From: Bradyrhizobium diazoefficiens
GTDB lineage: Bacteria > Pseudomonadota > Alphaproteobacteria > Rhizobiales > Xanthobacteraceae
Length of the DNA: 64,000 nucleotides
Assembly (NCBI RefSeq): GCF_018131015.1
Contig: NZ_JAFCJJ010000004.1
Location: 186,001-250,000, forward strand
Direction: 5' to 3'
Positions within the stretch are counted from its first letter, which is position 1. Every line of letters starts with the position of its first letter. The translations under genes were made by a program, and so were the position numbers. The notes beneath the pieces are model-generated. The model made no database searches. It saw only the letters and a list, made by a program, of their open reading frames with translations, and was not told the DNA's origin. Shown one piece after another: positions 1-8,655 of this stretch.

Positions 1-1
1 T

Positions 2-793
2 GACGAGGCAGCACGGATCACCCAGGGCAATATCACAATGGGCGGCATCGATCTTCTGGCGGCGCGGCCGGAAGCGATGCGCGAGCTGCGCGGCCGCGAG
101 ATGGCAATGATCTTTCAGAGCCCGCGAACCGCGCTCAATCCAATCCGCAAGATCGGCAAACAGATCGAGGACGTGCTCCAGGAGCACGCCGGGCTGCCGA
201 GCCGCGATCTCAAGAAAGCGGCGATTGCCGCTCTGGCGCGTGTCCGCATTCCCGATCCCGAACGCCGGGCGGAAGCCTATCCGTTCGAGCTTTCGGGCGG
301 CATGTGCCAGCGCGTGATGATCGCGATGGCGCTGGCCTGCACGCCATCGGTCCTGATCGCGGACGAGCCCACGACGGGGCTCGATGTGACGACACAGGCT
401 GTCATCATGGACCTGATCAGGGACATGAGCCGCTCGACGCGGATGTCAACGCTGCTGATCACTCATGATCTCGGACTCGCCGGCGAATATTGCGACCGCA
501 TCGCCGTCATGCACGCCGGGCACATCGTCGAGGTCGCTCCGACCGAGGAGATCCTGGATCATCCCGCTCATCCGTATACGCGCCAGTTGCTGGCCGCCAC
601 TCCAGTTCCGGAATCGCGTCTCGACGACCTCAATTCCATTCCAGGCCATTTGCCCGATCTGCGGGGCGCGTTGCCGCCATGCCGCTTCAGCGGCCGCTGT
701 GAACGGCGACGGCCGATCTGTGACGAGGCGGAGCTGCCGTGGAGGGAATTGTCACCCGCGCATGTCGTGCGCTGCCGGTTTCCCCTGTCATGA
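2..793 (+). CDS. Peptide/opine ABC transporter ATPase, DppD-like (5' truncated by window edge)
   Basis: The frame is open from base 2, so the N-terminus, including the Walker A loop, lies outside the window; 263 codons are visible. The visible part has a Q-loop (MIFQSP), an ABC signature (LSGGM, usual for the DppD/OppD branch), Walker B (VLIADEP), an H-loop (LLITHD) and the C-terminal oligopeptide-transporter extension with its Cys-containing segment ([17 protein letters not shown]). This is one ATPase of a dipeptide/oligopeptide-type importer at the cytoplasmic face. It overlaps the next ATPase gene by 4 bases (ATGA), so the two are translationally coupled. Permease genes are presumably upstream, outside the window. 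The substrate cannot be told from the sequence. Confidence 0.93.
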   Translation, partial: DEAARITQGNITMGGIDLLAARPEAMRELRGREMAMIFQSPRTALNPIRKIGKQIEDVLQEHAGLPSRDLKKAAIAALARVRIPDPERRAEAYPFELSGGMCQRVMIAMALACTPSVLIADEPTTGLDVTTQAVIMDLIRDMSRSTRMSTLLITHDLGLAGEYCDRIAVMHAGHIVEVAPTEEILDHPAHPYTRQLLAATPVPESRLDDLNSIPGHLPDLRGALPPCRFSGRCERRRPICDEAELPWRELSPAHVVRCRFPLS

Positions 794-1782
794 CACCGCT
801 GCTGGAAGTCAGGTCGCTGTCCAAATTCTACCCGATGAAGCGGGCGGGGCGCGGCGCGAAACTTCACGCGGTCGACGATGTGACCCTGACGATCGGCGCC
901 GGAGAAAGTGTCGGTCTGGTCGGCGAATCCGGCTGCGGCAAATCCACCATGGTTCGTCTGTTGGGCCGGCTGATCGATCCGACGGCGGGGCAGGTCATGA
1001 TCGGCGGCGAGGACCTCACCGCCATGACGCAGGCGAAGTTTGCGTCCTCGCCGAGCCGGCGACGCATCCAGGTCGTGTTCCAGGACGCGACCGAAAGCCT
1101 CAATCCTTCGTTCCGCGCCTTTCAGGCCATCGCCGACCCACTGAAGCGGCTGCTCGGCATGAACAAGGGTGCCGAGCTGGACAGACGCGTCCGCGACACC
1201 GCCGCCTTGGTCGGGTTGCCGGAAGAACTGCTGCAGCGCTACCCGCATCAATTGTCGGGAGGCCAGCGCGCGCGCGTGGGCATCGCGCGTGCGGTCGCGG
1301 TCGAGCCCTCGCTGCTGATCCTCGACGAGCCGACCTCCGCTCTCGACGTGTCCGTTCAAGCCGTGATCCTGCGGCTGCTTGCCGACCTGCGTGCCCGGCT
1401 GGCGATGAGCTACCTGTTCGTATCGCACGATCTCAACGTAGTGCGGCTTCTGTGTTCGCGCGTGGTCGTGATGTATCTCGGCAAGATCGTCGAGATCGCT
1501 CCGGCGGAGACGCTCTTCGCCGCACCTCGTCATCCTTATACGCAGGCGCTGGTCGCCGCGATCCCGGATCCGGCGCGGCGCGGTGAGGCCCGGCCCCGGC
1601 TCGACGGCAGTCCGACAAGCCCGATCGATCCGGATTCCAACGTCTGCCGCTTCTACGGGCGCTGTCCCAAAGCCGCCGACATCTGCACCAAGGCCATGCC
1701 GCCACTTCTCGTCATCGGCCCGGATCATTTCGCTGCCTGCCACTTCGCTCTTTCACCCGATGGAGGAACCGATGAGCGCTGA
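790..1782 (+). CDS. Peptide/opine ABC transporter ATPase, DppF-like
   Basis: This is the second ATPase of the same importer (330 aa). The start at 790 is chosen because it forms ATGA with the preceding stop and begins just before the ABC domain; the frame is also open further upstream. Walker A is GESGCGKST (residues 45-53), the signature LSGGQ (155-159), Walker B LLILDEP (175-181), and an H-loop SHD follows. The C-terminal oligo_HPY-type extension has a CRFYGRCPKAADIC segment. Paired DppD/DppF ATPases form the heterodimeric motor of peptide, nickel or opine importers. The gene overlaps the downstream amidase by 11 bases. The pairing with two amidases suggests the imported solute carries an amide bond (inference). 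Confidence 0.93.
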   Translation: MTPLLEVRSLSKFYPMKRAGRGAKLHAVDDVTLTIGAGESVGLVGESGCGKSTMVRLLGRLIDPTAGQVMIGGEDLTAMTQAKFASSPSRRRIQVVFQDATESLNPSFRAFQAIADPLKRLLGMNKGAELDRRVRDTAALVGLPEELLQRYPHQLSGGQRARVGIARAVAVEPSLLILDEPTSALDVSVQAVILRLLADLRARLAMSYLFVSHDLNVVRLLCSRVVVMYLGKIVEIAPAETLFAAPRHPYTQALVAAIPDPARRGEARPRLDGSPTSPIDPDSNVCRFYGRCPKAADICTKAMPPLLVIGPDHFAACHFALSPDGGTDER

Positions 1783-3226
1783 CAATGAGATCTGCCGCAT
1801 GGATGCCGCGACCGTTGCGGCGAAGGTGAGGTCCAAGGAGCTATCCGCCGCCGAGGTCACCGAAGCTGTTCTGCGCCGCATGGATAAGCTCGAGCCGCAC
1901 ATCCATGCCTTCTGCACGCCGACGCCCGCCGTGGCGCGCGCCGCAGCTGCTGCAGTCGACGCCAAGATCGCGGCCGGGAAGGATCCAGGCCTGCTGGCCG
2001 GCGTCCCGATCGGCATCAAGGATCTCGTCGCCACCAAGGACATCCTGACCGTGATGGGGTCGCCGCTCTACCGGGATTTCGTGCCCGATGAAGACGACAT
2101 CGTGGTGGAGCGGCTGAAGGATGCCGGTGCGGTCATCATCGGAAAGACCAATGTGCCGGAATTCGGCTACAGCGGCGTCGGCCACAATCCGGTTTTCCAG
2201 GCGACACGCAATCCCTGGAATCTCGATATGACGTCGGGTGGGTCGAGCGCCGGCTCCGGAGCGTCTGTCGCGAGCGGCGTCGCACCATTCGCGATCGGCT
2301 CCGATGGCGGCGGATCGATCCGCATCCCCTCGGCGCTTTGCGGTCTTTACGGAATCAAGGCCTCGATGGGCCGGGTGCCGCTCTATCCGGGCTGCCGCGA
2401 CGAACGCTATCCCGGCGTGTCGAGCTGGGAATCGCTCGAGCATGTCGGCCCGATGAGCCGGACCGTGGCCGACTCCGCCCTGATGCTCAAGGTGATCACC
2501 GGACCCGATCCGCGCGATCGCTACTCCATCCCGGCCGCCGACTTCGACTATGTCAGCGCCACCAAGGAGAGCATCAAGGGCCTTCGCATCGCCTACAGCG
2601 AAGACTGGGGCTATGCGCCGGTTGATCCGGAAGTCCGCCGCGTCGTCTCTGAAGCGGTGCGCGTCTTCGAGACCGAACTCGGCTGCACGGTCGAGCGCGC
2701 TCATCCCGGCTGGGAAGATCCGTTTCCGCATTTCTGGACCATCGTCGCCGGCGACACTGATCTCACCGGCATGCGCCGCATGATGAAGGGGCGCGAAAAG
2801 GAAATGTCGCCGCACCTCGTTGCCCTGTTGCAGCGACAATGGACGGCGGAGGAATTCACCGACGCCAAGATGATCCGGCAAATGGTCTGCAACCGCATGT
2901 GGCGGTTCATGGCGAACTACGATCTCCTGATCACGCCGACGCTCGCGGTGCCGGCTTTCCCCCTCTACATGCAGGGGCCGGAGATCATCGAAGAGAAAAT
3001 GGTCACTACCGGCGATTGGCTCTGCTTCACCTTCATCTGCAATCTGACCGGGCAGCCGGCGGCGACCATTCCCGCCGGCTTCACTAGGTCAGGTCTTCCT
3101 GTCGGAATGCAGATCATCGGCCGCCACTTGGCGGACCGTACCGTACTCGCCGCCTCCGGCGCATTCGAACAGGCGCGTCCGTGGGCTCACAAATGGCCGA
3201 AACTCTTGGGGGACCTCGGCCTCTGA
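1772..3226 (+). CDS. Amidase (amidase-signature family)
   Basis: A 484-aa cytoplasmic hydrolase of the amidase-signature family. The Ser-cisSer-Lys triad is visible: K83 in GIKDL, the cis-Ser in the SGGSS run (residues 155-159) and the nucleophile S182 in DGGGSIRIP. The start at 1772 is set by a strong GGAGG at 1762-1766 and an 11-base overlap with the upstream ATPase gene, although the frame is open earlier. Family members hydrolyse carboxamides, aryl-acylamides or the Gln-tRNA intermediate; no gatB/gatC partners are present, so a catabolic amidase is more likely. Its position inside an ABC uptake operon suggests it acts on the imported solute (inference). Confidence 0.92.
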   Translation: MSADNEICRMDAATVAAKVRSKELSAAEVTEAVLRRMDKLEPHIHAFCTPTPAVARAAAAAVDAKIAAGKDPGLLAGVPIGIKDLVATKDILTVMGSPLYRDFVPDEDDIVVERLKDAGAVIIGKTNVPEFGYSGVGHNPVFQATRNPWNLDMTSGGSSAGSGASVASGVAPFAIGSDGGGSIRIPSALCGLYGIKASMGRVPLYPGCRDERYPGVSSWESLEHVGPMSRTVADSALMLKVITGPDPRDRYSIPAADFDYVSATKESIKGLRIAYSEDWGYAPVDPEVRRVVSEAVRVFETELGCTVERAHPGWEDPFPHFWTIVAGDTDLTGMRRMMKGREKEMSPHLVALLQRQWTAEEFTDAKMIRQMVCNRMWRFMANYDLLITPTLAVPAFPLYMQGPEIIEEKMVTTGDWLCFTFICNLTGQPAATIPAGFTRSGLPVGMQIIGRHLADRTVLAASGAFEQARPWAHKWPKLLGDLGL

Positions 3227-3267
3227 CACTGCCTCCACCCACCTCAACTCCAGAAGGGATGCAAGAT

Positions 3268-4881
3268 ATGAAGCTCGATCGTAGTTTTGCTACAGCGGCG
3301 CTGCTCACAGCGTCCGTTGTCTGGCCCGCCGCTTCCGCGCACGCGGCCGAAATTGCCAGGGACACAATGGTCATCGTGTCCGAAATGGGCCCCAACGGTC
3401 TCGACACGATGGTGCCGACCGCCAACGATCACAGTCGCATGGTGGTGTGGCAGGCCTATGACCGGCTCGTCAGCCACGGCGAGAAGAAGCTGGCTGATGG
3501 TACTGTGTCCTACGACGCCAAGGTCATGACTCCGGAGCTTGCCGAGAGCTGGGAAGCCAGCGAGGACGGCAAGATCTACATCTTCCATCTGCGCAAGGAC
3601 GCGACGTTCCACGACGGCAGCCCGGTCACAGCCAAGGACGTCAAGTGGTCGTTCGACCGCGCCATCGCCGCAGGCGGTTTTCCCGCGGTGCAAATGGCGG
3701 CGGGATCGCTCGTCAAGCCGGAGCAGTTTACGGTGGTGGATGATCACACCTTTAAGGCCACGTTCGACCAGTTCAACAAGCTGACGATGCCTGACCTCGT
3801 CGTGCCGGTGCCCGTCATCGTCAACTCCGAGCTCGCCAAGAAGCATGCGACGGCCCAGGACCCATGGGCGTTCGAGTGGGTGTCACGGAATGACTGCGGC
3901 GGCGGCGCATACAAGGTGGAATCCTGGTCGCCCGGCCAGCAGACTGTCTTCACGCGCTTCGACGCCTGGAAGTCCGGACCGTTGCCCCAGCTCAAGCGCG
4001 TCGTCTATCGGCAGATCGCCTCGGCCGGAACGCGTCGTGCGCTGCTGGAGAAGGGCGACGTCGACATGTCGGTTGGCCTGCCGCCGAAAGACTACGCCGA
4101 ATTGGCGGAGCAGGGGAAGGTCACCATCATCGGCGTTCCCGTGCAGAACGATCTCGTGTTCGTCGACATGAACGTGAAGATCGCCCCGTTCGACAATCCG
4201 AAGGTGCGCGAAGCGATCTCCTACGCCATCCCCTACAAGGAAATCGTGAGCTCCGCGCTCTATAACCGTGCCAAGCCGATGTTTGGTGGCGACCCGGCAA
4301 AACCCTATCCCGATGCGACGTGGCCGGTACCGGTCAAGCATGGCCAGGATCTCGCCAAGGCCAAGCAGCTGCTCACGGAGGCCGGCTTCCCCAATGGCTT
4401 CAAGACCACGCTGTCAATCGATCTCAGCGAAGCCACCGTGCGTGAACCGACGGCGATCCTGATCCAGGAGGCGCTGAAGACGATCGGCGTTGAACTCACG
4501 ATCGAAAAGGTTCCGGGTTCGAACTGGTTCGCCCAGATGGCCAGCAAGACGATGCCGATGGTCATCGCCGAATTCTATGGCTGGCTCGACTATCCCGATT
4601 ACTTCTTCTTCTGGACGTTCCATGGCGGCAACAACTCCGTGTTCAACACCGCCAACTACGTCAACCCCGACCTCGACAAGGTGATTGACGAGGCGCGCTT
4701 CACCCGCGATCCCGAAATCTACAAGACCAGCCTGAACAAGATGGTTGACATCGTCATGACCGATCTGCCTCGCATCCCGCTCTACACCCGCTTTGCCGAC
4801 TATGCGGTGCAGAAGAACGTCAAGGGCTTTGAGTACTGGTTTCACACCCACCCGGACTTCCGCAAGCTCTACAAGGAGTGA
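3268..4881 (+). CDS. Peptide-type ABC transporter substrate-binding protein
   Basis: A 537-aa periplasmic binding protein of the SBP_bac_5 family (DppA/OppA type). A signal peptide is obvious: MKLDRS, then a hydrophobic run, ending ...SAHAA about residue 28. The mature part has the family block AESWEASEDGKIYIFHLRKD and, later, hallmarks such as FDNPKVREAISYAI. The start at 3268 is preferred over the ATG at 3259 because AGAAGGG (3252-3258) sits 9 bases upstream of it, whereas it abuts the other. A perfect 11-bp hairpin follows the stop. The ligand is unknown; co-location with amidases suggests a peptide, opine or amide. Confidence 0.93.
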   Translation: MKLDRSFATAALLTASVVWPAASAHAAEIARDTMVIVSEMGPNGLDTMVPTANDHSRMVVWQAYDRLVSHGEKKLADGTVSYDAKVMTPELAESWEASEDGKIYIFHLRKDATFHDGSPVTAKDVKWSFDRAIAAGGFPAVQMAAGSLVKPEQFTVVDDHTFKATFDQFNKLTMPDLVVPVPVIVNSELAKKHATAQDPWAFEWVSRNDCGGGAYKVESWSPGQQTVFTRFDAWKSGPLPQLKRVVYRQIASAGTRRALLEKGDVDMSVGLPPKDYAELAEQGKVTIIGVPVQNDLVFVDMNVKIAPFDNPKVREAISYAIPYKEIVSSALYNRAKPMFGGDPAKPYPDATWPVPVKHGQDLAKAKQLLTEAGFPNGFKTTLSIDLSEATVREPTAILIQEALKTIGVELTIEKVPGSNWFAQMASKTMPMVIAEFYGWLDYPDYFFFWTFHGGNNSVFNTANYVNPDLDKVIDEARFTRDPEIYKTSLNKMVDIVMTDLPRIPLYTRFADYAVQKNVKGFEYWFHTHPDFRKLYKE

Positions 4882-4887
4882 GAAAGC

Positions 4888-4917
4888 GGCAAGCGCGCTC
4901 GATCGGGCGCGCTTGCC
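4888..4917 (+). terminator. Hairpin after binding-protein gene
   Basis: A perfect 11-bp inverted repeat (GGCAAGCGCGC, 8-base loop, GCGCGCTTGCC) begins 6 bases after the binding-protein stop and is followed by only TTTC. It could be a weak intrinsic terminator or a 3' stabilising hairpin that raises binding-protein mRNA relative to the downstream amidase. The short U-run favours the second role. Confidence 0.6.
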
Positions 4918-4935
4918 TTTCATTGGGAAAACCCT

Positions 4936-6135
4936 GTGCAAGACAGGTTCGGCGCTTTCGTCCCAGGTCCCGTCATCCATCGGTTGCCGCACAGCTCAGG
5001 CCCGCTGTCGGGTCTGAGTTTTTCGGTCAAGGACCTCTTTGACCTCGCGGGCGGCGTGACCGGCTGCGGCAATCCCGACTGGGCCGCCACCCACGGGGCT
5101 GCGGAGGCTAACGCCTGGGCCGTCGACGCTCTGCTGGGCGCAGGCGCCTCGCTGACGGGCAAAACCATTACTGACGAGATTTCGCTCGGGCTGCTCGGCA
5201 TCAACAGGTTCTACGGGACGCCGCTCAACCCGCGTGCGCCGGACCGCGTCCCGGGCGGCTCGTCGAGCGGCTCCGCGTCCGCGGTGGCCGGCGGCGTGGT
5301 CGACATTGCATTGGGAACTGATTCCGGCGGCTCCGTGCGAATACCCGCGAGCTTCTGCGGGACCTACGGCCTGCGCCCGACGCACGGTCGTATCTCCGTT
5401 GCCGGCATGATGACGCAGGCGCCATCGTTCGACACTGTCGGCTATTTCACCCGCGACGCGCAGACCTTCGGCCGGGTGGGCGCCGTGCTGCTCGCAGACC
5501 AAGTTCCCGATTCATTGCCCTCCGAGATCGTCGTCGCTGCCGACTGTTTTGCCATCGCGGACGAGCCGATACGGCTCGCCTTGCAGCCGGTTGTCGATCG
5601 GCTGCGGGAAGCCGTGGCGACCACGGTGTCACCATTGGCCGAGGGCGATCTTCTCGACTGGGCGCGCCACCAGCGCGTCCTGCAAAAGAGCGAATTCCAC
5701 GCGACGTTCCGCGACTGGATCGATCGCGTGAACCCGCGCTTCTCCTCGGAGGTGGCCGGCGCATTTGCCGATGACGGCCGCATTCCATCTGAAGACCTCG
5801 CAGCCGCCGGGACGTTCCGTGAAGGCACGGTGAGGCGCCTTCACGGTTTGCTGGACGGCCGGCGCATGCTGTGCCTGCCGACATCGCCCATTCTCCCGAT
5901 CGCACGCAATGCGCGTCTGTCGGAGATGCGCGCGGCCGTCCACCGGATCGTCGACCTGACCGCCATCGCTGGCCTGACGGGCCTTCCGCAGGTCAACTTG
6001 CCCGTCGCGACATCAGGTTTGATTCCGGTCGGCTTGTCTCTGATCGGCTGGCGCGGAGGCGACGCGGCACTGGTTGCGGCAGCGCGCACCCTGGCGCGGG
6101 ATTTCTCAATCGGACTGTTCGAGGAGCCGTCATGA
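4936..6135 (+). CDS. Amidase (amidase-signature family), second copy
   Basis: A 399-aa amidase-signature hydrolase, shorter than the first one. The GTG start at 4936 is the first in frame after the hairpin; a GGGAAAA stretch lies just before it. Catalytic residues are in place: K32 (SVKDL), the cis-Ser in VPGGSS (105-110), and the nucleophile S133 in GTDSGGSVR. The C-terminal third is compact and resembles Atz/allophanate-type and plant AMI1-like short amidases more than GatA. It ends in an ATGA overlap with the GlcG-like gene. Two different amidases in one uptake operon suggest successive hydrolysis of two amide bonds, or two related substrates (inference). Confidence 0.88.
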   Translation: MQDRFGAFVPGPVIHRLPHSSGPLSGLSFSVKDLFDLAGGVTGCGNPDWAATHGAAEANAWAVDALLGAGASLTGKTITDEISLGLLGINRFYGTPLNPRAPDRVPGGSSSGSASAVAGGVVDIALGTDSGGSVRIPASFCGTYGLRPTHGRISVAGMMTQAPSFDTVGYFTRDAQTFGRVGAVLLADQVPDSLPSEIVVAADCFAIADEPIRLALQPVVDRLREAVATTVSPLAEGDLLDWARHQRVLQKSEFHATFRDWIDRVNPRFSSEVAGAFADDGRIPSEDLAAAGTFREGTVRRLHGLLDGRRMLCLPTSPILPIARNARLSEMRAAVHRIVDLTAIAGLTGLPQVNLPVATSGLIPVGLSLIGWRGGDAALVAAARTLARDFSIGLFEEPS

Positions 6136-6623
6136 GCGACATCAAGGAAGCCAGGACTCTCACGCTCGAAGGCGCGCTCAAGGTGCTCAACGCGGCCATA
6201 GGCGAGGCGACCCGGATCGGACAGCCGATGTGTATCGCGGTGGTCGATACCGGCGGAAATCTGCTGGCGTTCGGGCGCATGGACGGCTCGAAGGGACTGA
6301 GCGTGACCTCGTCCATCAACAAGGCGCGGACGTCGGCGCTGTCGGGCACGCCGACCGGCGTCGCTCATGCGGATGTGGAGATCCAGGTCACGCTCGCGCA
6401 TGAAAACCGTTGGACCAACTTGATCGGGGGGATTCCTATACGCGTCGATGGCTTTATTCTCGGCGCCGTGTCGGCGGGTTCCGGATCAGGTGCACAGGAT
6501 ATCGCTGTCGCCCGGGTCGGAGCGGCCGCAATTGAGGGCGCAGACATGTTCGCGGATTTCATGCCACAGGGCGCAGAAAATTCGGGGATCATCAGGGGAG
6601 TGATGCCGCAGGCGAAGGTCTGA
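6132..6623 (+). CDS. GlcG/HbpS family protein
   Basis: A 163-aa protein of the GlcG/HbpS (DUF336, heme-degradation-like) family. The recognisable pattern is an N-terminal helix, then CIAVVDTGGNLLAFGRMDG, an NKARTSA segment, and a glycine-rich GIPIRVDGFILGAVSAGSGS block. The start is fixed by the ATGA overlap with the amidase gene. Family members are found in glycolate, propanediol and aromatic catabolic operons, and some bind heme or cobalamin; the biochemical role is usually unknown. It appears to be the last gene of this operon, with a decayed oxidoreductase fragment immediately downstream on the other strand. Confidence 0.85.
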   Translation: MSDIKEARTLTLEGALKVLNAAIGEATRIGQPMCIAVVDTGGNLLAFGRMDGSKGLSVTSSINKARTSALSGTPTGVAHADVEIQVTLAHENRWTNLIGGIPIRVDGFILGAVSAGSGSGAQDIAVARVGAAAIEGADMFADFMPQGAENSGIIRGVMPQAKV

Positions 6624-6624
6624 G

Positions 6625-6909
6625 GCCGACCATCCCGATCTCGCCGCGACCCATGACGCCGAGCTTGTTGATGCGCTCGTCCTGCTCCTCCACGAAGATC
6701 ACGTCGATGTCGTGGATGTCGGCATTCACCGGGTTATGATACTCGGCAATGTTGGCGTTCATGATCCGCCCGAAGCGTTGATCCATCACCGTTTCTTCGT
6801 GCAGCGCCATTCCTATGCCCCAGACCACGCCGGCCATGATCTGGCTGTGGCCCGTTTTGGTGTTGGGGATTCGCCCGACGGCGACGGCGCTCATCACCCA
6901 CGTGACGCG
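6625..6909 (-). pseudogene. Remnant of xanthine-dehydrogenase-family Mo subunit
   Basis: On the minus strand about 95 codons match the C-terminal part of aerobic Mo-hydroxylase large subunits: a VGRI.NTKTGHSQIMAG block, then VVWGIGMALHEETVMD, a histidine/asparagine stretch (NIAEYHNPVNADIHDIDV), and GRGEIGMVG. The match stops abruptly after that motif: the family normally continues with AAAIANAVY... and a C-terminal helix, which are missing. The upstream two thirds of the subunit are also missing. No proper start is present. It is a truncated relic of a different lineage from the intact Mo subunit at 24.5-27.2 kb, and marks a deletion or recombination boundary between the amidase operon and the sugar ABC/Dha operon. 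Confidence 0.75.
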
Positions 6910-7020
6910 CGGGGTTGCAACCCGCTCAGGCTCGCGGGCCACGTCGGCCGCATCAGCATGGGCGGATTTGACGGGGTGCCCCGCGGTTCCGCACGCGGAG
7001 AGGAACGACTCCGCTTGCAA

Positions 7021-7104
7021 TGTTTAGTAAATCGTGATCCACTAAACAAATCGCGCTTCACCGGTCCTAGAATGCGGGTAAGTGCGAGGAACCGCCAGTT
7101 TAGT
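7021..7104 (+). promoter_or_regulatory. Candidate operator: TGTTTAGT-N12-ACTAAACA dyad plus half-site
   Basis: A perfect 8-bp inverted repeat, TGTTTAGT (7021-7028) and ACTAAACA (7041-7048), has centres 20 bases apart, the geometry of a dimeric regulator spanning two turns. A third half-site, GTTTAGT, occurs at 7098-7104. The dyad lies about 160 bases upstream of the binding-protein start, in an AT-richer patch than its surroundings. No regulator can be assigned, though the 143-aa putative DNA-binding protein at 15795-16226 in the same operon is a candidate. Confidence 0.45.
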
Positions 7105-7205
7105 TGTTCAGCTCGTCAAGGACTGTGTCGCTCTGCTCGAAGTGTTCGAGCGGGTCAGAAAGCTGCGCCATATCGATGGCCGGCTCCACCTGGAGGGAAC
7201 GCGCA

Positions 7206-8552
7206 ATGAGACACGCATTGAAGGCGCTTGTAGTTGGATGCGGAGCTGCGGTCTCTGCATTCGGCGTCGGAACGGGGACCACACCCGCGCAGGCGCAGGG
7301 AAAAACCATCACGTTGTGCTGGGCCGCATGGGACCCCGCAAACGCGCTGGTCGAACTTTCGAAGGACTTCACCGCCAAGACAGGCATTGGCATGAAGTTC
7401 GAGTTCGTGCCGTGGACCAACTATGCCGATCGGTTTCTGAACGAACTGAATTCGCGCGGGTCATTGTGCGATCTCATCATCGGAGATTCACAATGGATCG
7501 GCGGTGCCGCCGAGAACGGCCATTACGTCAAGCTCAACGACTTCTTCAAGAAAGAAGCAATTAGCATGGACGACTATATGCCGGCGACGGTGGTCGGCTA
7601 TTCCGAATGGCCGAAGAACACGCCCAACTATTGGGCGCTGCCGGCGATGGGCGACGCGGTGGGCTGGACCTATCGCAAGGACTGGTTTGCGCGGCCGGAT
7701 GTGCAGAAGGATTTCAAGGCCAAGTACGGCCGCGATCTTGCCGTTCCGAAGACGCTCGATGAACTCCGCGACATCGCCCAATTCTTCCAGGGCCGTGACA
7801 TCGACGGCAAGAAGGTCTACGGCGCCTCGATCTATACCGAGCGCGGCTCGGAAGGCATCACCATGGGCGTTTCAAACTATCTCTACGACTACGGCTTCAA
7901 ATATGATGATCCCAAAAAGCCCTATGCCATGGACGGATTTGTGAATTCGCCCGCCGCGGTCAAGGGGCTCGAGGCCTACAAGGATCTCTACAAGTGCTGC
8001 ACGCCTCCCGGCGCTTCCAATTCCTACATGTCGGAAGGCCTCGATGCCTTCAAGTCCGGGCAGGTCGCGCTCCAGATGAACTTCTTCGCCTTCTTCCCCG
8101 GCCTGTACAAGGACCCGAACGTGGGCGGGGACAAGATCGGCTTCTTTGTCAATCCAGCCGGTCCTGCGGCGCAGGCGACGCAGCTCGGCGGACAGGGAAT
8201 CTCGGTTGTCTCCTATTCCAAGAACCAGGGTGAAGCGCTGCAATACATCAAGTGGTTCTCCGGCGGCGACGTTCAGAAGAAATGGTGGGCGCTTGGCGGC
8301 TATTCCTGCGCCAAGTCCGTGCTGAACGATCCGGGCTTCGCGAGCAGCGCGCCCTTCGCAAAGGAGTTCCTGCAGTCGATGGGAATGGTCGTCGACTTCT
8401 GGGCCGAGCCTGCCTACGCCCAGCTCCTGCAGGCGGAACAGAAGCGTGTGCATGATTATGTGGTGGCCGACAAAGGCACCGCACAGGAAGCACTCGATGG
8501 TCTGGTGAAGGACTGGAAGGCGATCTTCAAGGAAGAAGGCAAGAAGTTCTGA
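7206..8552 (+). CDS. CUT1-type ABC transporter substrate-binding protein
   Basis: A 448-aa periplasmic binding protein (SBP_bac_1 family, sugar/polyol type). The signal peptide runs MRHALKALVV..., with cleavage near TPAQAQG (about residue 30). The mature sequence shows WAAWDPANALVELSKDF, and the downstream half has the HDYVVADKGTAQEALDGL segment typical of the C-terminal helix. GGAGGG at 7192-7197 places the start at 7206, although the frame is open further upstream. It heads an operon of two MalF/MalG-type permeases, two ATPases and a Dha kinase relay, so the ligand is likely dihydroxyacetone, a polyol or a sugar that yields it (inference). It is shorter than the rhizobial glycerol binding protein GlpV as I recall it, so glycerol is not assumed. 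Confidence 0.9.
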   Translation: MRHALKALVVGCGAAVSAFGVGTGTTPAQAQGKTITLCWAAWDPANALVELSKDFTAKTGIGMKFEFVPWTNYADRFLNELNSRGSLCDLIIGDSQWIGGAAENGHYVKLNDFFKKEAISMDDYMPATVVGYSEWPKNTPNYWALPAMGDAVGWTYRKDWFARPDVQKDFKAKYGRDLAVPKTLDELRDIAQFFQGRDIDGKKVYGASIYTERGSEGITMGVSNYLYDYGFKYDDPKKPYAMDGFVNSPAAVKGLEAYKDLYKCCTPPGASNSYMSEGLDAFKSGQVALQMNFFAFFPGLYKDPNVGGDKIGFFVNPAGPAAQATQLGGQGISVVSYSKNQGEALQYIKWFSGGDVQKKWWALGGYSCAKSVLNDPGFASSAPFAKEFLQSMGMVVDFWAEPAYAQLLQAEQKRVHDYVVADKGTAQEALDGLVKDWKAIFKEEGKKF

Positions 8553-8563
8553 GGCAGCCGCCT

Positions 8564-8585
8564 GGAGCACGCGAGAGCGCGCTCC
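8564..8585 (+). terminator. Imperfect hairpin after binding-protein gene
   Basis: GGAGC...GCTCC arms with a 2-base bulge and additional GCG/CGC pairing begin 11 bases after the stop. There is no U-run. It probably acts as a 3' stabilising or attenuating structure between the binding protein and the permease genes. Confidence 0.35.
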
Positions 8586-8655
8586 GGGCTTCCTTTCGAG
8601 GCTTCCGGATCTTGTCGCATCGTCGACCACCCCGGTGCCAGGATAGGTCGATGCA

